A stretch of DNA of 64,000 nt from Paenibacillus glacialis. GTDB taxonomy: Bacteria; Bacillota; Bacilli; Paenibacillales; Paenibacillaceae. This document shows positions 44,413-51,945 of the stretch, piece after piece; position 1 is the stretch's first letter; each line of letters begins with the position of its first letter. The notes beneath the pieces were generated by a model, which did not search any database, was not told the origin of the DNA, and was given only the letters and a program-made list of their open reading frames with translations. The stretch covers positions 62,001-126,000 of the forward strand of contig NZ_LVJH01000029.1 of NCBI RefSeq assembly GCF_001637205.1, given 5' to 3'. Made by a program: the position numbers and the translations under genes.

Positions 44413-45474
44413 TTGTCAGATCGTCGTGCAGCGCTGGATGTAGCGCTTCGTCAAATAGAGAAACAATTTGGTAAGGGTTCCATAATGAAGCTCGGTGAAT
44501 CGAACAACATGCAAGTGGAAGTTACTTCCAGTGGATCTTTGGCATTGGATATTGCATTGGGTGTAGGTGGATTTCCAAGAGGTCGTATCATTGAAATATA
44601 CGGTCCTGAGTCTTCCGGTAAGACAACCGTAGCTTTACATGCTATTGCTGAGGCGCAGAAGGCTGGCGGAACAGCAGCATTTATTGATGCTGAGCATGCG
44701 CTTGACCCTAAATATGCTAGTAATCTAGGTGTTAATATTGACGAACTTCTACTATCGCAACCTGATACTGGTGAACAAGCATTAGAAATTGCTGAAGCAC
44801 TCGTACGCAGTGGTGCAGTGGATATTATTGTAGTTGACTCTGTTGCAGCCTTGGTACCAAAGGCAGAGATTGAAGGCGAGATGGGAGATTCCCATGTCGG
44901 TTTACAAGCTCGCCTGATGTCCCAAGCTTTACGTAAGCTTTCAGGTGCAGTTAGCAAATCTAAGACTACTGCAATCTTTATCAATCAGCTTCGTGAGAAG
45001 ATCGGAGTTATGTTCGGTAACCCAGAGACTACGCCTGGTGGACGAGCATTGAAGTTCTATTCTACCATCCGATTGGATGTTCGTAGAGTTGAAAGTATTA
45101 AGAATGGTAACGACATCGTAGGTAACCGTACGAAGATTAAAGTCGTGAAGAACAAAGTGGCGCCACCTTTCAAACAGGCTGACGTTGATATGATGTATGG
45201 TATGGGGATTTCGAAAGAGGGAAGTATCGTAGATATCGGTACGGATCTGGATATCGTGAACAAGAGCGGTGCCTGGTACTCTTATGAAGGTGAACGCTTA
45301 GGTCAAGGTAGAGAGAATGCGAAGCAATTCTTGAAAGATCATTCTGCAATTTCAGATGTCATTGAGAACAAAATTCGGGAAGCTAGCAATTTGACGAATA
45401 CAGTTACTCCTCCAAGCGCTTCAGAGCAAAAGGAAGACGAGTTGGAAGAGCAAGAATTGCTTGAAATGGAATAG
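44413..45474 (+). CDS. recA: Recombinase RecA
   Basis: Forms filaments on single-stranded DNA, carries out strand exchange and triggers LexA self-cleavage. The TTG at 44413 gives a protein beginning [20 protein letters not shown] after the initiator, aligned with the B. subtilis start (353 residues). AAGGA lies 10 bases upstream. Walker [10 protein letters not shown] is at residues 64-72. Loop and ATP motifs include [20 protein letters not shown] and the Gly-rich [14 protein letters not shown]. The tail is acidic. An SOS box and promoter precede it; recX follows after a terminator-like hairpin. Confidence 0.98.
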   Translation: MSDRRAALDVALRQIEKQFGKGSIMKLGESNNMQVEVTSSGSLALDIALGVGGFPRGRIIEIYGPESSGKTTVALHAIAEAQKAGGTAAFIDAEHALDPKYASNLGVNIDELLLSQPDTGEQALEIAEALVRSGAVDIIVVDSVAALVPKAEIEGEMGDSHVGLQARLMSQALRKLSGAVSKSKTTAIFINQLREKIGVMFGNPETTPGGRALKFYSTIRLDVRRVESIKNGNDIVGNRTKIKVVKNKVAPPFKQADVDMMYGMGISKEGSIVDIGTDLDIVNKSGAWYSYEGERLGQGRENAKQFLKDHSAISDVIENKIREASNLTNTVTPPSASEQKEDELEEQELLEME

Positions 45475-45509
45475 ACTTGTAACAATCGCAATCGATTATT
45501 CATTATATG

Positions 45510-45546
45510 AAGGGCGCCCGTATGCGGATTACAATGGGCGTCCTTT
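45510..45546 (+). terminator. Hairpin between recA and recX
   Basis: AAGGGCGCCC (45510-45519) pairs with GGGCGTCCTTT, then GTCTTG. The weak T tract may let some transcription pass into recX. Confidence 0.6.
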
Positions 45547-45588
45547 GTCTTGTACATATTCTTTGGGGGAAAGTGAGGAAATACAATT

Positions 45589-46320
45589 ATGGACGCATGG
45601 AACGATGATCTTCAAGAGCAGGAATTGAGCGCTGTTTCCTATTTTCCCCAAGATCAGGAATTGGTCATTACGGGGGTGGAACGTGAACCCAAGCAAAAAT
45701 ATCGGTATCTAGTATCCTTTGGACAATATGTTCTGTCGGTTCACGAGGATATCATGATTAAGTACAGAATGATTAGCGGAAATGTATTCTGGAAACATGA
45801 ATTAGAAGAAATTGTACTGGCTGATGAGAAACAAAAGGGGTATGTTCAAGCACTTAAATATTTAGAGAGAAAGTCACGTACTCGTAAAGAAATTCAGATT
45901 AGACTCCTAGAGAAGGAGACCTCGCAGGACGTCATTGAAGACGTGCTAGCGCGCTTAAGCCGCGAGGGTTTAGTTAATGATGCGATATATGCTCAGCAGT
46001 GGGCAGAACAGCGAATCACGAGTCAACGTAAGGGTAAAGCATGGGTAAGACAAGAACTAAGGCAAAAGGGTGTAGATAAATTACTGATCACGGAAGCACT
46101 AGATGGGGTGAGCCCAGATCAGGAATATCAGAGTGCGCTTATTATCGGTAGAAAGAAGTGGAATCAGTCTAAAGGTGAATTGTTAGATAAGAAAAGAAAG
46201 ACAGGTTCTTACCTCATGCGACGCGGTTTCTCTGGCGAGCAAGTTAGACAAGTGTTGAACCAAGTCATTCAAGAAGATGATCTGCAGGATATAGATGACG
46301 ACGATTTTGAGTGTGAATAG
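45589..46320 (+). CDS. recX: Regulatory protein RecX
   Basis: Modulates RecA filaments. The 243-residue protein has an N-terminal extension of about 85 residues, as in Bacillales RecX, and three-helix RecX repeats: ALKYLERKSRTRKEIQIRLL, then VLARLSREGLVNDAIYAQQW, AWVRQELRQKGVDKLLITEA and GSYLMRRGFSGEQVRQVLNQ. The acidic end is DLQDIDDDDFECE. GAAAGTGAGGAAA lies before the ATG. It is placed 114 bp after recA. Confidence 0.93.
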   Translation: MDAWNDDLQEQELSAVSYFPQDQELVITGVEREPKQKYRYLVSFGQYVLSVHEDIMIKYRMISGNVFWKHELEEIVLADEKQKGYVQALKYLERKSRTRKEIQIRLLEKETSQDVIEDVLARLSREGLVNDAIYAQQWAEQRITSQRKGKAWVRQELRQKGVDKLLITEALDGVSPDQEYQSALIIGRKKWNQSKGELLDKKRKTGSYLMRRGFSGEQVRQVLNQVIQEDDLQDIDDDDFECE

Positions 46321-46628
46321 TTAAGAAAACATGAGATTAAGAGCGATTCCCTTGACAATATCTTTTCACAAATACTAAAATGAAATAGAATCTATATTCG
46401 TATAGAGAATCTTTTTCCTTCCAAAAGAGGTTCTTACTTATGAAAGATTTTGTCGAGCTATTCCTATGAATGAATTTATTGCCAGTGGTTGGCGGACATT
46501 ACACATGTGAATGTGTACAAATTATCTGTATTGATAACTGATTTGTAGTATGATGAGTAAGTAAATGAATGACAACTGTAGAAAAATTCCAAGGATTCCT
46601 TGGAGGAACAAACGAGGAGGTGGACAGG
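46321..46628 (+). other. recX-rny intergenic region with a promoter-like sequence
   Basis: A gap of about 308 bp before the chosen rny start. TTGACA (46352-46357), an 18-bp spacer and TAAAAT (46376-46381) look like a promoter. A small CTATA-TTCG-TATAG hairpin followed by AGAATCTTTTT lies downstream and could terminate a short transcript. A nine-codon frame at 46440-46469 with AGAGG upstream is too short to judge. No other gene is seen. Confidence 0.4.
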
Positions 46629-48170
46629 ATGGAACCATGGATTTGGATCTTGATCGTTCTCTTCGTAGCCGTAATCTTTGGGTTCGCCGGTTATTTTATT
46701 CGCAAATCTATTGCAGAAGCTAAGATTTCCAGTGCTGAAGAAGCTGCCGTCCAAATCGTGGAGAGCGCGAAGAAGGAAGCAGAAGCAGTGAAGAAAGAAA
46801 CGGTACTAGAAGCTAAGGATGAAGTCCATAGAATTCGGTCCGAGGCTGAAAAAGACACTCGTGAGCGCCGGAATGAAATTCAACGGCAAGAACGTAGATT
46901 GCTGCAAAAAGAAGAGTCGCTGGATAAAAAAATGGAAGCATTAGAACGTAAAGAAGAACAAGTGGCTAACAAAGAGAAACGAATTGAAGAAACCCAGCAA
47001 CAAATTGATACGATTTATAAGAGCCAGTTAACTGAGTTAGAGCGAATTTCGAATTTGTCTACTGAGGATGCTAAGAGTATTATCTTAACTAATGTAGAAC
47101 AAGAAGTTCGTCATGAGACTGCACAAATGATTAAAGACATTGAGAGCCAAGCGAAGGAAGAAGCAGATAAGAAATCACGTGAAATTATTACGTTGGCTAT
47201 TCAACGCTGTGCAGCCGATCACGTTGCTGAAACGACAGTGTCCGTCGTGACACTTCCGAATGAGGAGATGAAAGGACGAATTATCGGACGTGAAGGCCGG
47301 AATATTCGTGCTCTTGAAACCCTTACAGGAATTGACCTTATTATCGATGATACGCCGGAAGCTGTTATTCTGTCAGGATTTGATCCAATTCGTCGGGAAA
47401 TTGCTCGCACGGCCTTAGAGAAATTGGTTGCTGATGGTCGAATTCACCCAGCACGTATTGAGGAAATGGTCGAGAAGTCTCGTAAAGAAGTGGATGAACG
47501 GATACGTGAGTATGGTGAACAAGCTACCTTTGAGGTAGGTGTACATGGATTACATCCTGATCTAATTAAGATCATGGGTCGTTTGAAATTCCGTACAAGC
47601 TATGGTCAGAATGTTCTGAAGCACTCTATGGAGGTCGCTTATCTAACAGGACTAATGGCAGGAGAGCTTGGAGAAGATATTGTACTTGCAAAACGTGCAG
47701 GATTATTGCATGACATCGGTAAAGCGCTGGATCATGAAGTGGAAGGATCACACGTTGAAATTGGCGTGGAACTAGCGAAGAAATATAAGGAACATCCAGT
47801 AGTTCTTAATAGTATCGCTTCCCACCATGGAGATGTCGAAGCAACTTCGGTCATTGCTATGTTGGTCGGCGCGGCGGATGCTTTGTCAGCTGCAAGACCG
47901 GGAGCACGCAGAGAGACATTGGAGACTTACATTAAGCGCCTTGAGAAGTTGGAATCGATCGCTGAGTCATTTGAAGGTGTGGAGAAATCCTTTGCCATCC
48001 AAGCAGGACGTGAAGTTCGCGTCATGGTACATCCTGAGAAGATCGATGATGTTGAATCGTTCCGCTTAGCACGTGACATTACGAAGATGATTGAGAATGA
48101 ACTGGATTATCCAGGACATATTAAAGTAACGGTCATTCGAGAAACTCGTGCGGTTGAGTACGCTAAATAA
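46629..48170 (+). CDS. rny: Ribonuclease Y
   Basis: Membrane-bound endoribonuclease that starts decay and processing of many mRNAs, working with RNase J and PNPase. It starts at ATG 46629, after GAGGAGGTGG, and has 513 residues. A single membrane anchor is at residues 4-22 ([20 protein letters not shown]). A long coiled coil spans about 25-200. The KH domain is near 215 ([20 protein letters not shown]), and the HD catalytic domain has His361-Asp362 in [14 protein letters not shown]. The gene order rny-ymdB-spoVS is conserved. Confidence 0.97.
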   Translation: MEPWIWILIVLFVAVIFGFAGYFIRKSIAEAKISSAEEAAVQIVESAKKEAEAVKKETVLEAKDEVHRIRSEAEKDTRERRNEIQRQERRLLQKEESLDKKMEALERKEEQVANKEKRIEETQQQIDTIYKSQLTELERISNLSTEDAKSIILTNVEQEVRHETAQMIKDIESQAKEEADKKSREIITLAIQRCAADHVAETTVSVVTLPNEEMKGRIIGREGRNIRALETLTGIDLIIDDTPEAVILSGFDPIRREIARTALEKLVADGRIHPARIEEMVEKSRKEVDERIREYGEQATFEVGVHGLHPDLIKIMGRLKFRTSYGQNVLKHSMEVAYLTGLMAGELGEDIVLAKRAGLLHDIGKALDHEVEGSHVEIGVELAKKYKEHPVVLNSIASHHGDVEATSVIAMLVGAADALSAARPGARRETLETYIKRLEKLESIAESFEGVEKSFAIQAGREVRVMVHPEKIDDVESFRLARDITKMIENELDYPGHIKVTVIRETRAVEYAK

Positions 48171-48180
48171 TGCTAAATAT

Positions 48181-48209
48181 GAAAAGTGGCCACATTGGGG
48201 CCACTTTTC
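48181..48209 (+). terminator. Hairpin after rny
   Basis: GAAAAGTGGCC (48181-48191) and GGCCACTTTTC (48199-48209) form an 11-bp perfect stem just after the rny stop. It may end rny mRNA or act as a processing barrier before ymdB. Confidence 0.7.
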
Positions 48210-48240
48210 ATATTGTTTATATTGAAGGAGGAGAACGGAA

Positions 48241-49035
48241 ATTAACGTTTTATTTATTGGAGATATTGTTGGAGAAGTTGGAAGAAAAGCACTTAAAGCT
48301 ATGTTGCCCGTTTTGAAATCGAAATATAACCCACACATCATAATTGCAAATGGTGAGAATTCAGCTGCTGGTCGAGGAATTACAGAGTCCATAGCGAATG
48401 ATTTCTATAATTGGGGTGTCCATGGAATTACCATGGGTAATCATACGTGGGATAATAGAGATATATTTGAATTTATTGATGACGAACCACGAATGATTCG
48501 TCCAGCTAACTTCCCACCAGGGACTCCAGGACGTGGGCATACGGTTATCAAAGCTAATGGTAAGGAGCTTGCAATCGTAAATTTACAAGGGCGCACTTTT
48601 CTTCCTCCGAGTGACTGTCCGTTTCGTAAAAGTGATGAAATTGTCGAAGAATTACGTAAGAAACATAAGTGCATCTTGGTTGATTTTCATGCAGAGGCGA
48701 CTTCCGAGAAAATATGTATGGGTTGGCATTTAGATGGACGTGTATCTCTTGTCGTGGGAACACATACTCATGTTCAGAGTAATGATGATCGAATTTTACC
48801 AAATGGTACGGCATATTTAACGGATGCAGGTATGGTAGGACCTAGGGACGGTGCTCTAGGTATGGAAAGAGAAGCTGTCATTCATAAGTTTGAGACGCAA
48901 TTACCGGTACGTTTCGTTGTAGATACAGGGAAATGGCACTTCCATGGTGTATTTGTACAAATCGATGAAGCTACTGGTAAAGCTACAAAAATAGAGAAAA
49001 TTCGCTTAGAAGAAGACGAATGGATTATGGAATAA
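48241..49035 (+). CDS. ymdB: YmdB metallophosphoesterase, apparent ATT start
   Basis: YmdB-type phosphoesterase; the B. subtilis protein affects RNA levels, biofilm and motility decisions and can act on 2',3'-cAMP. The 264-residue frame begins at ATT (48241). AAGGAGGAG at 48225-48233 gives 7-nt spacing. An in-frame TGA lies at 48223, and no ATG, GTG or TTG lies between it and the ATG at 48301. Starting at 48301 would remove NVLFIGDIVGEVGRKALKA, including metal-binding Asp8. Other motifs are NGENSAAGRG, GNHTWDN, DFHAEATSEK and GTHTHVQSND. It lies between rny and spoVS. Confidence 0.9.
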   Translation: MNVLFIGDIVGEVGRKALKAMLPVLKSKYNPHIIIANGENSAAGRGITESIANDFYNWGVHGITMGNHTWDNRDIFEFIDDEPRMIRPANFPPGTPGRGHTVIKANGKELAIVNLQGRTFLPPSDCPFRKSDEIVEELRKKHKCILVDFHAEATSEKICMGWHLDGRVSLVVGTHTHVQSNDDRILPNGTAYLTDAGMVGPRDGALGMEREAVIHKFETQLPVRFVVDTGKWHFHGVFVQIDEATGKATKIEKIRLEEDEWIME

Positions 49036-49122
49036 CAAAAAAAAGGTATTTTTTCTCCTCTCCGTAAATAACATCTAGTATGTGGATGTGAACCATCATC
49101 ATTCCCAGGGGAGGATCAACCT

Positions 49123-49383
49123 ATGGATGTATTAAAAGTTTCAGCTAAGTCCAATCCTAATTCGGTTGCCGGAGCGCTTGCTGGTGTTCTTCGTGAACGC
49201 GGCGTTGCTGAATTGCAAGCGATTGGAGCCGGTGCTTTGAACCAAGCAGTAAAAGCGGTAGCTATTGCCCGGGGATTTGTTGCACCTAGCGGAGTCGATT
49301 TAATCTGTATTCCAGCTTTTACGGATATTGTGATTGATGGGGAAGATCGTACGGCGATTAAATTAATCGTAGAGCCTAGATGA
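49123..49383 (+). CDS. spoVS: Stage V sporulation protein S
   Basis: Small Alba-like protein needed for later sporulation stages and linked to septation control. The 86-residue sequence is very close to the family consensus: MDVLKVSAKSNPNSVAGALA, then GVAELQAIGAGALNQAVKAV, AIARGFVAPSGVDLICIPAF and IKLIVEPR. GGGGAGGA precedes the ATG. It follows ymdB by about 87 bp, as in other Bacillales, and is followed by a branched terminator and repeat copy D. Confidence 0.97.
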   Translation: MDVLKVSAKSNPNSVAGALAGVLRERGVAELQAIGAGALNQAVKAVAIARGFVAPSGVDLICIPAFTDIVIDGEDRTAIKLIVEPR

Positions 49384-49405
49384 AAAGCGTTATTCATATG
49401 TGTAT

Positions 49406-49481
49406 ACCTGTTTACTTTCACAAAAGGTTGAACTTACCCATAGGGTAAATTTTATCTTTGACCAAGGTAACAGGTTTTTTT
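49406..49481 (+). terminator. Branched terminator after spoVS
   Basis: ACCTGTT (49406) pairs with AACAGGT (49469-49475), enclosing the perfect TTACCC-ATA-GGGTAA hairpin; seven T follow. Repeat copy D starts at once. Confidence 0.65.
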
Positions 49482-49582
49482 GAAATATAAGCAAGTAGAA
49501 GTTTCACTGGAAACGCAACATCTTATAATTCCGAAGAGACGGTAAGCCGGCCCTTAAGGGATGGTTTAGACGTTTCTTCTTG
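49482..49582 (+). repeat. Dispersed terminator-adjacent repeat, copy D
   Basis: The 5' module begins GAAATATAAGCAAGTAGAAG and ends CTTATAATTCC, with a degenerate stem. The 3' module reads GAGACGGTAAGCC, then GGCCCTTAAGGGATGG, and ends CGTTTCTTCTTG. It shares CCCTTAAGGG with copy C. It lies between the spoVS terminator and the dipeptidase gene. Confidence 0.8.
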
Positions 49583-49617
49583 CATGGCTATATCATGCTA
49601 AGGGAGTTGAAGCATAC

Positions 49618-50577
49618 ATGAGACGTGTGGTGGATTTTCATTGTGATGTGCTCTGTAAAATGACGGAAAATACCACGATGTCTTTTTTAAATGACAATAG
49701 ACTAGACGTCACGTATGAACGATTACACCAAGGCGGGGTAATACTTCAGTGTTTCGCTATTTATTTGTCAGAGAAGTGGGGGCAACCTCGATTTGAATAT
49801 ATATTGAACGGCATTGATATATTTCGTAATCGAGTCATCCCTAGCGGAGATGGTGTAGAATGGCTCCGTTGGAAAGATGAGGTCAATCAGTTTGGCAATG
49901 GGAAACCTTGGGGCATGTTGTCGATTGAGGGTGCAGATGGGCTAGAGGGTAATATGTTTAATGTGAGGACGGCGTATGAGTTAGGCGTACGATTCTTGGG
50001 ATTAACGTGGAATTATGCGAATTGGGCTGCGGACGGTGTGCTTGAGCCAAGAAATGGTGGATTCACAAAGAAAGGAAGACAACTTATTGAATTGTGTAAT
50101 GATATAGGGATGTTGTTGGATGTATCCCATTTGTCTCAAGAAGGGTTCTGGGAACTAGTAGAGATGACCAAGAGGCCGTTTATTGCATCACATTCGAATG
50201 CTTATGCCATATGTTCACATGCTCGAAATTTGAGTGATAAACAAATTCAAGCGATTGTAGCAATAGATGGTAGAATTGGCCTAACCTTTGTACCACTGTT
50301 TGTTAAGGCGGGTGTGCGCGTAACAACTCCCCATGATCTAGTACCACATATTGAACATATGTGTGAACTTGGAGCTGAGAAACACCTGATGTTCGGTTCT
50401 GATTTCGATGGGATTGAGTCTTGGATTGAAGATTTAGAGCATCCAGGGAAGTACCCGAAATTGGCGGAAGTATTGCTACAATATTATTCGGAAAAGCAAG
50501 TGAACTCATGGTTGTCTGGGAATGCATTAACTTATTTGGAGACAAATCTACCAAGTAAGTTGGCAATCAATAATTAA
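49618..50577 (+). CDS. M19 family (membrane-type) dipeptidase
   Basis: Zinc-dependent dipeptidase of the renal dipeptidase family, cytosolic here since no signal peptide is seen. The 319-residue protein has the first zinc motif VVDFHCDVL (His8, Asp10), WNYANWAADGV, HLSQEGFWELVEMTKRPFIA with SHSNAYAICSHARNLSD, and GSDFDGIE near the C-terminus. AAGGGAGTTG lies before the ATG. It sits alone between spoVS and pduL. It resembles PepQ-like dipeptidases of Firmicutes; its substrate, which could include D-amino-acid dipeptides, cannot be told from sequence. Confidence 0.92.
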   Translation: MRRVVDFHCDVLCKMTENTTMSFLNDNRLDVTYERLHQGGVILQCFAIYLSEKWGQPRFEYILNGIDIFRNRVIPSGDGVEWLRWKDEVNQFGNGKPWGMLSIEGADGLEGNMFNVRTAYELGVRFLGLTWNYANWAADGVLEPRNGGFTKKGRQLIELCNDIGMLLDVSHLSQEGFWELVEMTKRPFIASHSNAYAICSHARNLSDKQIQAIVAIDGRIGLTFVPLFVKAGVRVTTPHDLVPHIEHMCELGAEKHLMFGSDFDGIESWIEDLEHPGKYPKLAEVLLQYYSEKQVNSWLSGNALTYLETNLPSKLAINN

Positions 50578-50649
50578 AGGGTTGAATAAATTGACTTTAT
50601 AAGTAAACAATATGGCAATCATGTAACAGAACTCAAATAATGTCGAATG

Positions 50650-50681
50650 AGGTAGCCTAATACTGTGGGATGCCTTTTTAT
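50650..50681 (+). terminator. Terminator after the dipeptidase gene
   Basis: AGGTAGCCT pairs with GGGATGCCT with one mismatch and G-T pairs, followed by TTTTTA. Confidence 0.5.
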
Positions 50682-50760
50682 TTTGAACAAAAAGGTTGTA
50701 TAATAGATGTTGATGTTGGCATATAGAGAATACTAGAGAAAACTTAAGGAGTGGAATTTC

Positions 50761-51333
50761 ATGAGTAAATCTGTACCTGTAGGTGTATCGGCTAGACATA
50801 TTCACCTTACACAAGAACACATTGAGGTTTTATTTGGTCAAGGGTACCAATTGACGGAGTTCAAACCATTGTCCCAACCTGGACAATTTGCAGCGAATGA
50901 AACCGTTGCGGTGATCGGATCTAAAGGTCAATTTGATAAAGTAAGAATATTGGGGCCTGCACGTCCAGCCTCACAATTAGAAATATCTCGTACAGACTCT
51001 TTTGCGATCGGTGTTAAGGCACCTGTTCGTGAATCAGGTAGTATTGACGGTACACCAGGGATTACGATTAAAGGACCTGCTGGTGAAGTTACCATTGAAG
51101 AAGGCGTAATCGTTGCGGCTCGTCACATCCATTTCCATACTTCTGATGCACAAGCTTGGGGAATCCAAGATAAACAATTGTTGAAAGTTCGTCTTGGTGG
51201 AGAACGCGGATTAATTCTTGAGAACGTGGTAGCACGTGTATCTGATTCTTTCGCATTAGACATGCATATCGATACAGATGAAGCGAATGCTTCAGGCGCT
51301 AAAACAGGAGATACAGCTGAGATTATTGACTAG
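50761..51333 (+). CDS. pduL: PduL-type phosphate acyltransferase
   Basis: Moves acyl groups between CoA and phosphate (propionyl or acetyl); structurally unrelated to Pta. The 190-residue protein has both zinc-binding repeats: ARHIH at residues 11-15 and ARHIHFH at 120-126, plus RILGPARPASQLEISRTD and the second-domain repeat. No microcompartment targeting extension is seen at the N-terminus and no shell genes are nearby, so it is probably a housekeeping phosphotransacetylase-type enzyme (inference). TTAAGGAGTGG precedes the ATG. It is followed by a strong terminator. Confidence 0.92.
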   Translation: MSKSVPVGVSARHIHLTQEHIEVLFGQGYQLTEFKPLSQPGQFAANETVAVIGSKGQFDKVRILGPARPASQLEISRTDSFAIGVKAPVRESGSIDGTPGITIKGPAGEVTIEEGVIVAARHIHFHTSDAQAWGIQDKQLLKVRLGGERGLILENVVARVSDSFALDMHIDTDEANASGAKTGDTAEIID

Positions 51334-51385
51334 CTGAAAGAACGATTAGCGTATTATTTTATTATAAATAAATGAGTACGTGGAA

Positions 51386-51413
51386 GCGGGAGATTCGATC
51401 TCCTGCTTTTTTT
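51386..51413 (+). terminator. pduL terminator
   Basis: GCGGGAGAT, loop TCG, ATCTCCTGC is a 9-bp stem followed by seven T. Confidence 0.85.
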
Positions 51414-51426
51414 ATGTTAATATATT

Positions 51427-51451
51427 TATATATTCAAATTATTGAACATTT
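51427..51451 (+). promoter_or_regulatory. Operator-like sequence before arsR-type gene
   Basis: TATATATTCAAATTATTGAA, continuing CATTT, has TTCAA/TTGAA arms and shares ATATATTCAAATWAT with the sulP upstream region at 51904-51928. It is probably a binding site for the adjacent regulator. Confidence 0.5.
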
Positions 51452-51465
51452 GGGGAGAGAAGGTT

Positions 51466-51792
51466 ATGTATCAAGATATACAACATTTTAAATCTGACTT
51501 TTTCAAGGCTCTAGCACATCCCCTACGCATAAAAATTCTCGAGGCTTTGGTAGATGGTGATAAGAACGTGAACGAGATACAGACGTTATTAGGCAGTGAG
51601 GGATCTGCTGTTTCACAACAACTCTCTGTATTGAGAAGTAAAAACGTTGTTTATGGTGTAAAGGATGGAACTTCAGTTATATACTCCTTGAGGGATCCTC
51701 TAATTAAGGAATTGCTCAGTGTAACCAAACAAATCTTTGATAATCACCTTGTTGACGCTATTTCAATGTTAGAAAATATAAAAAATCAGTAA
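51466..51792 (+). CDS. ArsR/SmtB-family transcriptional regulator
   Basis: Winged-helix DNA-binding repressor of 108 residues. It has the family start FKALAHPLRIKILEALVDG, a recognition helix in EGSAVSQQLSVLRSKNVVYG, and the beta-hairpin VKDGTSVIYSLRDP. It contains no cysteine, so the classic thiol metal site is absent; what it senses cannot be read from sequence. The ATG at 51466 follows GGGGAGAGAAGG. It lies directly upstream of the SulP transporter gene, and both upstream regions carry a similar AT-rich operator-like sequence, so it probably controls itself and the transporter. Confidence 0.88.
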   Translation: MYQDIQHFKSDFFKALAHPLRIKILEALVDGDKNVNEIQTLLGSEGSAVSQQLSVLRSKNVVYGVKDGTSVIYSLRDPLIKELLSVTKQIFDNHLVDAISMLENIKNQ

Positions 51793-51801
51793 AACCTAAT
51801 A

Positions 51802-51846
51802 AAAGAAGCATTTCGATTGAATCACATCGATTTGCTTCTTTTTTGC
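51802..51846 (+). terminator. Terminator between arsR-type gene and sulP
   Basis: AAAGAAGCA..TCGAT pairs with ATCGA..TGCTTCTTT, ending in six T. It implies that sulP has its own promoter. Confidence 0.75.
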
Positions 51847-51903
51847 TTTGATTTTCGATGTCCTGCTAAATTGACACTAACCATTTCAGGATATATTATT
51901 TTA

Positions 51904-51928
51904 TATATATTCAAATAATCAAATATAT
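51904..51928 (+). promoter_or_regulatory. Operator-like sequence before sulP
   Basis: ATATATTCAAATAATCAAAT, continuing ATAT, has ATATATT/AATATAT arms and matches the sequence upstream of the arsR-type gene over ATATATTCAAATWAT. Confidence 0.5.
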
Positions 51929-51945
51929 CGATAGTGGGGTTGGGG

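Noticed and set aside
44451..44984. 177-codon minus-strand frame
   Set aside because: Antisense to recA, with no homology or ribosome site; a codon-bias shadow.
46440..46509. Two overlapping mini-frames (9 and 14 codons) upstream of rny
   Set aside because: Too short to tell from chance; only the first has a weak ribosome site.
50576..50760. Extra gene between the dipeptidase gene and pduL
   Set aside because: A TATAAT-like sequence and a hairpin are present, but there is no frame with a ribosome site; it is treated as terminator plus promoter region.
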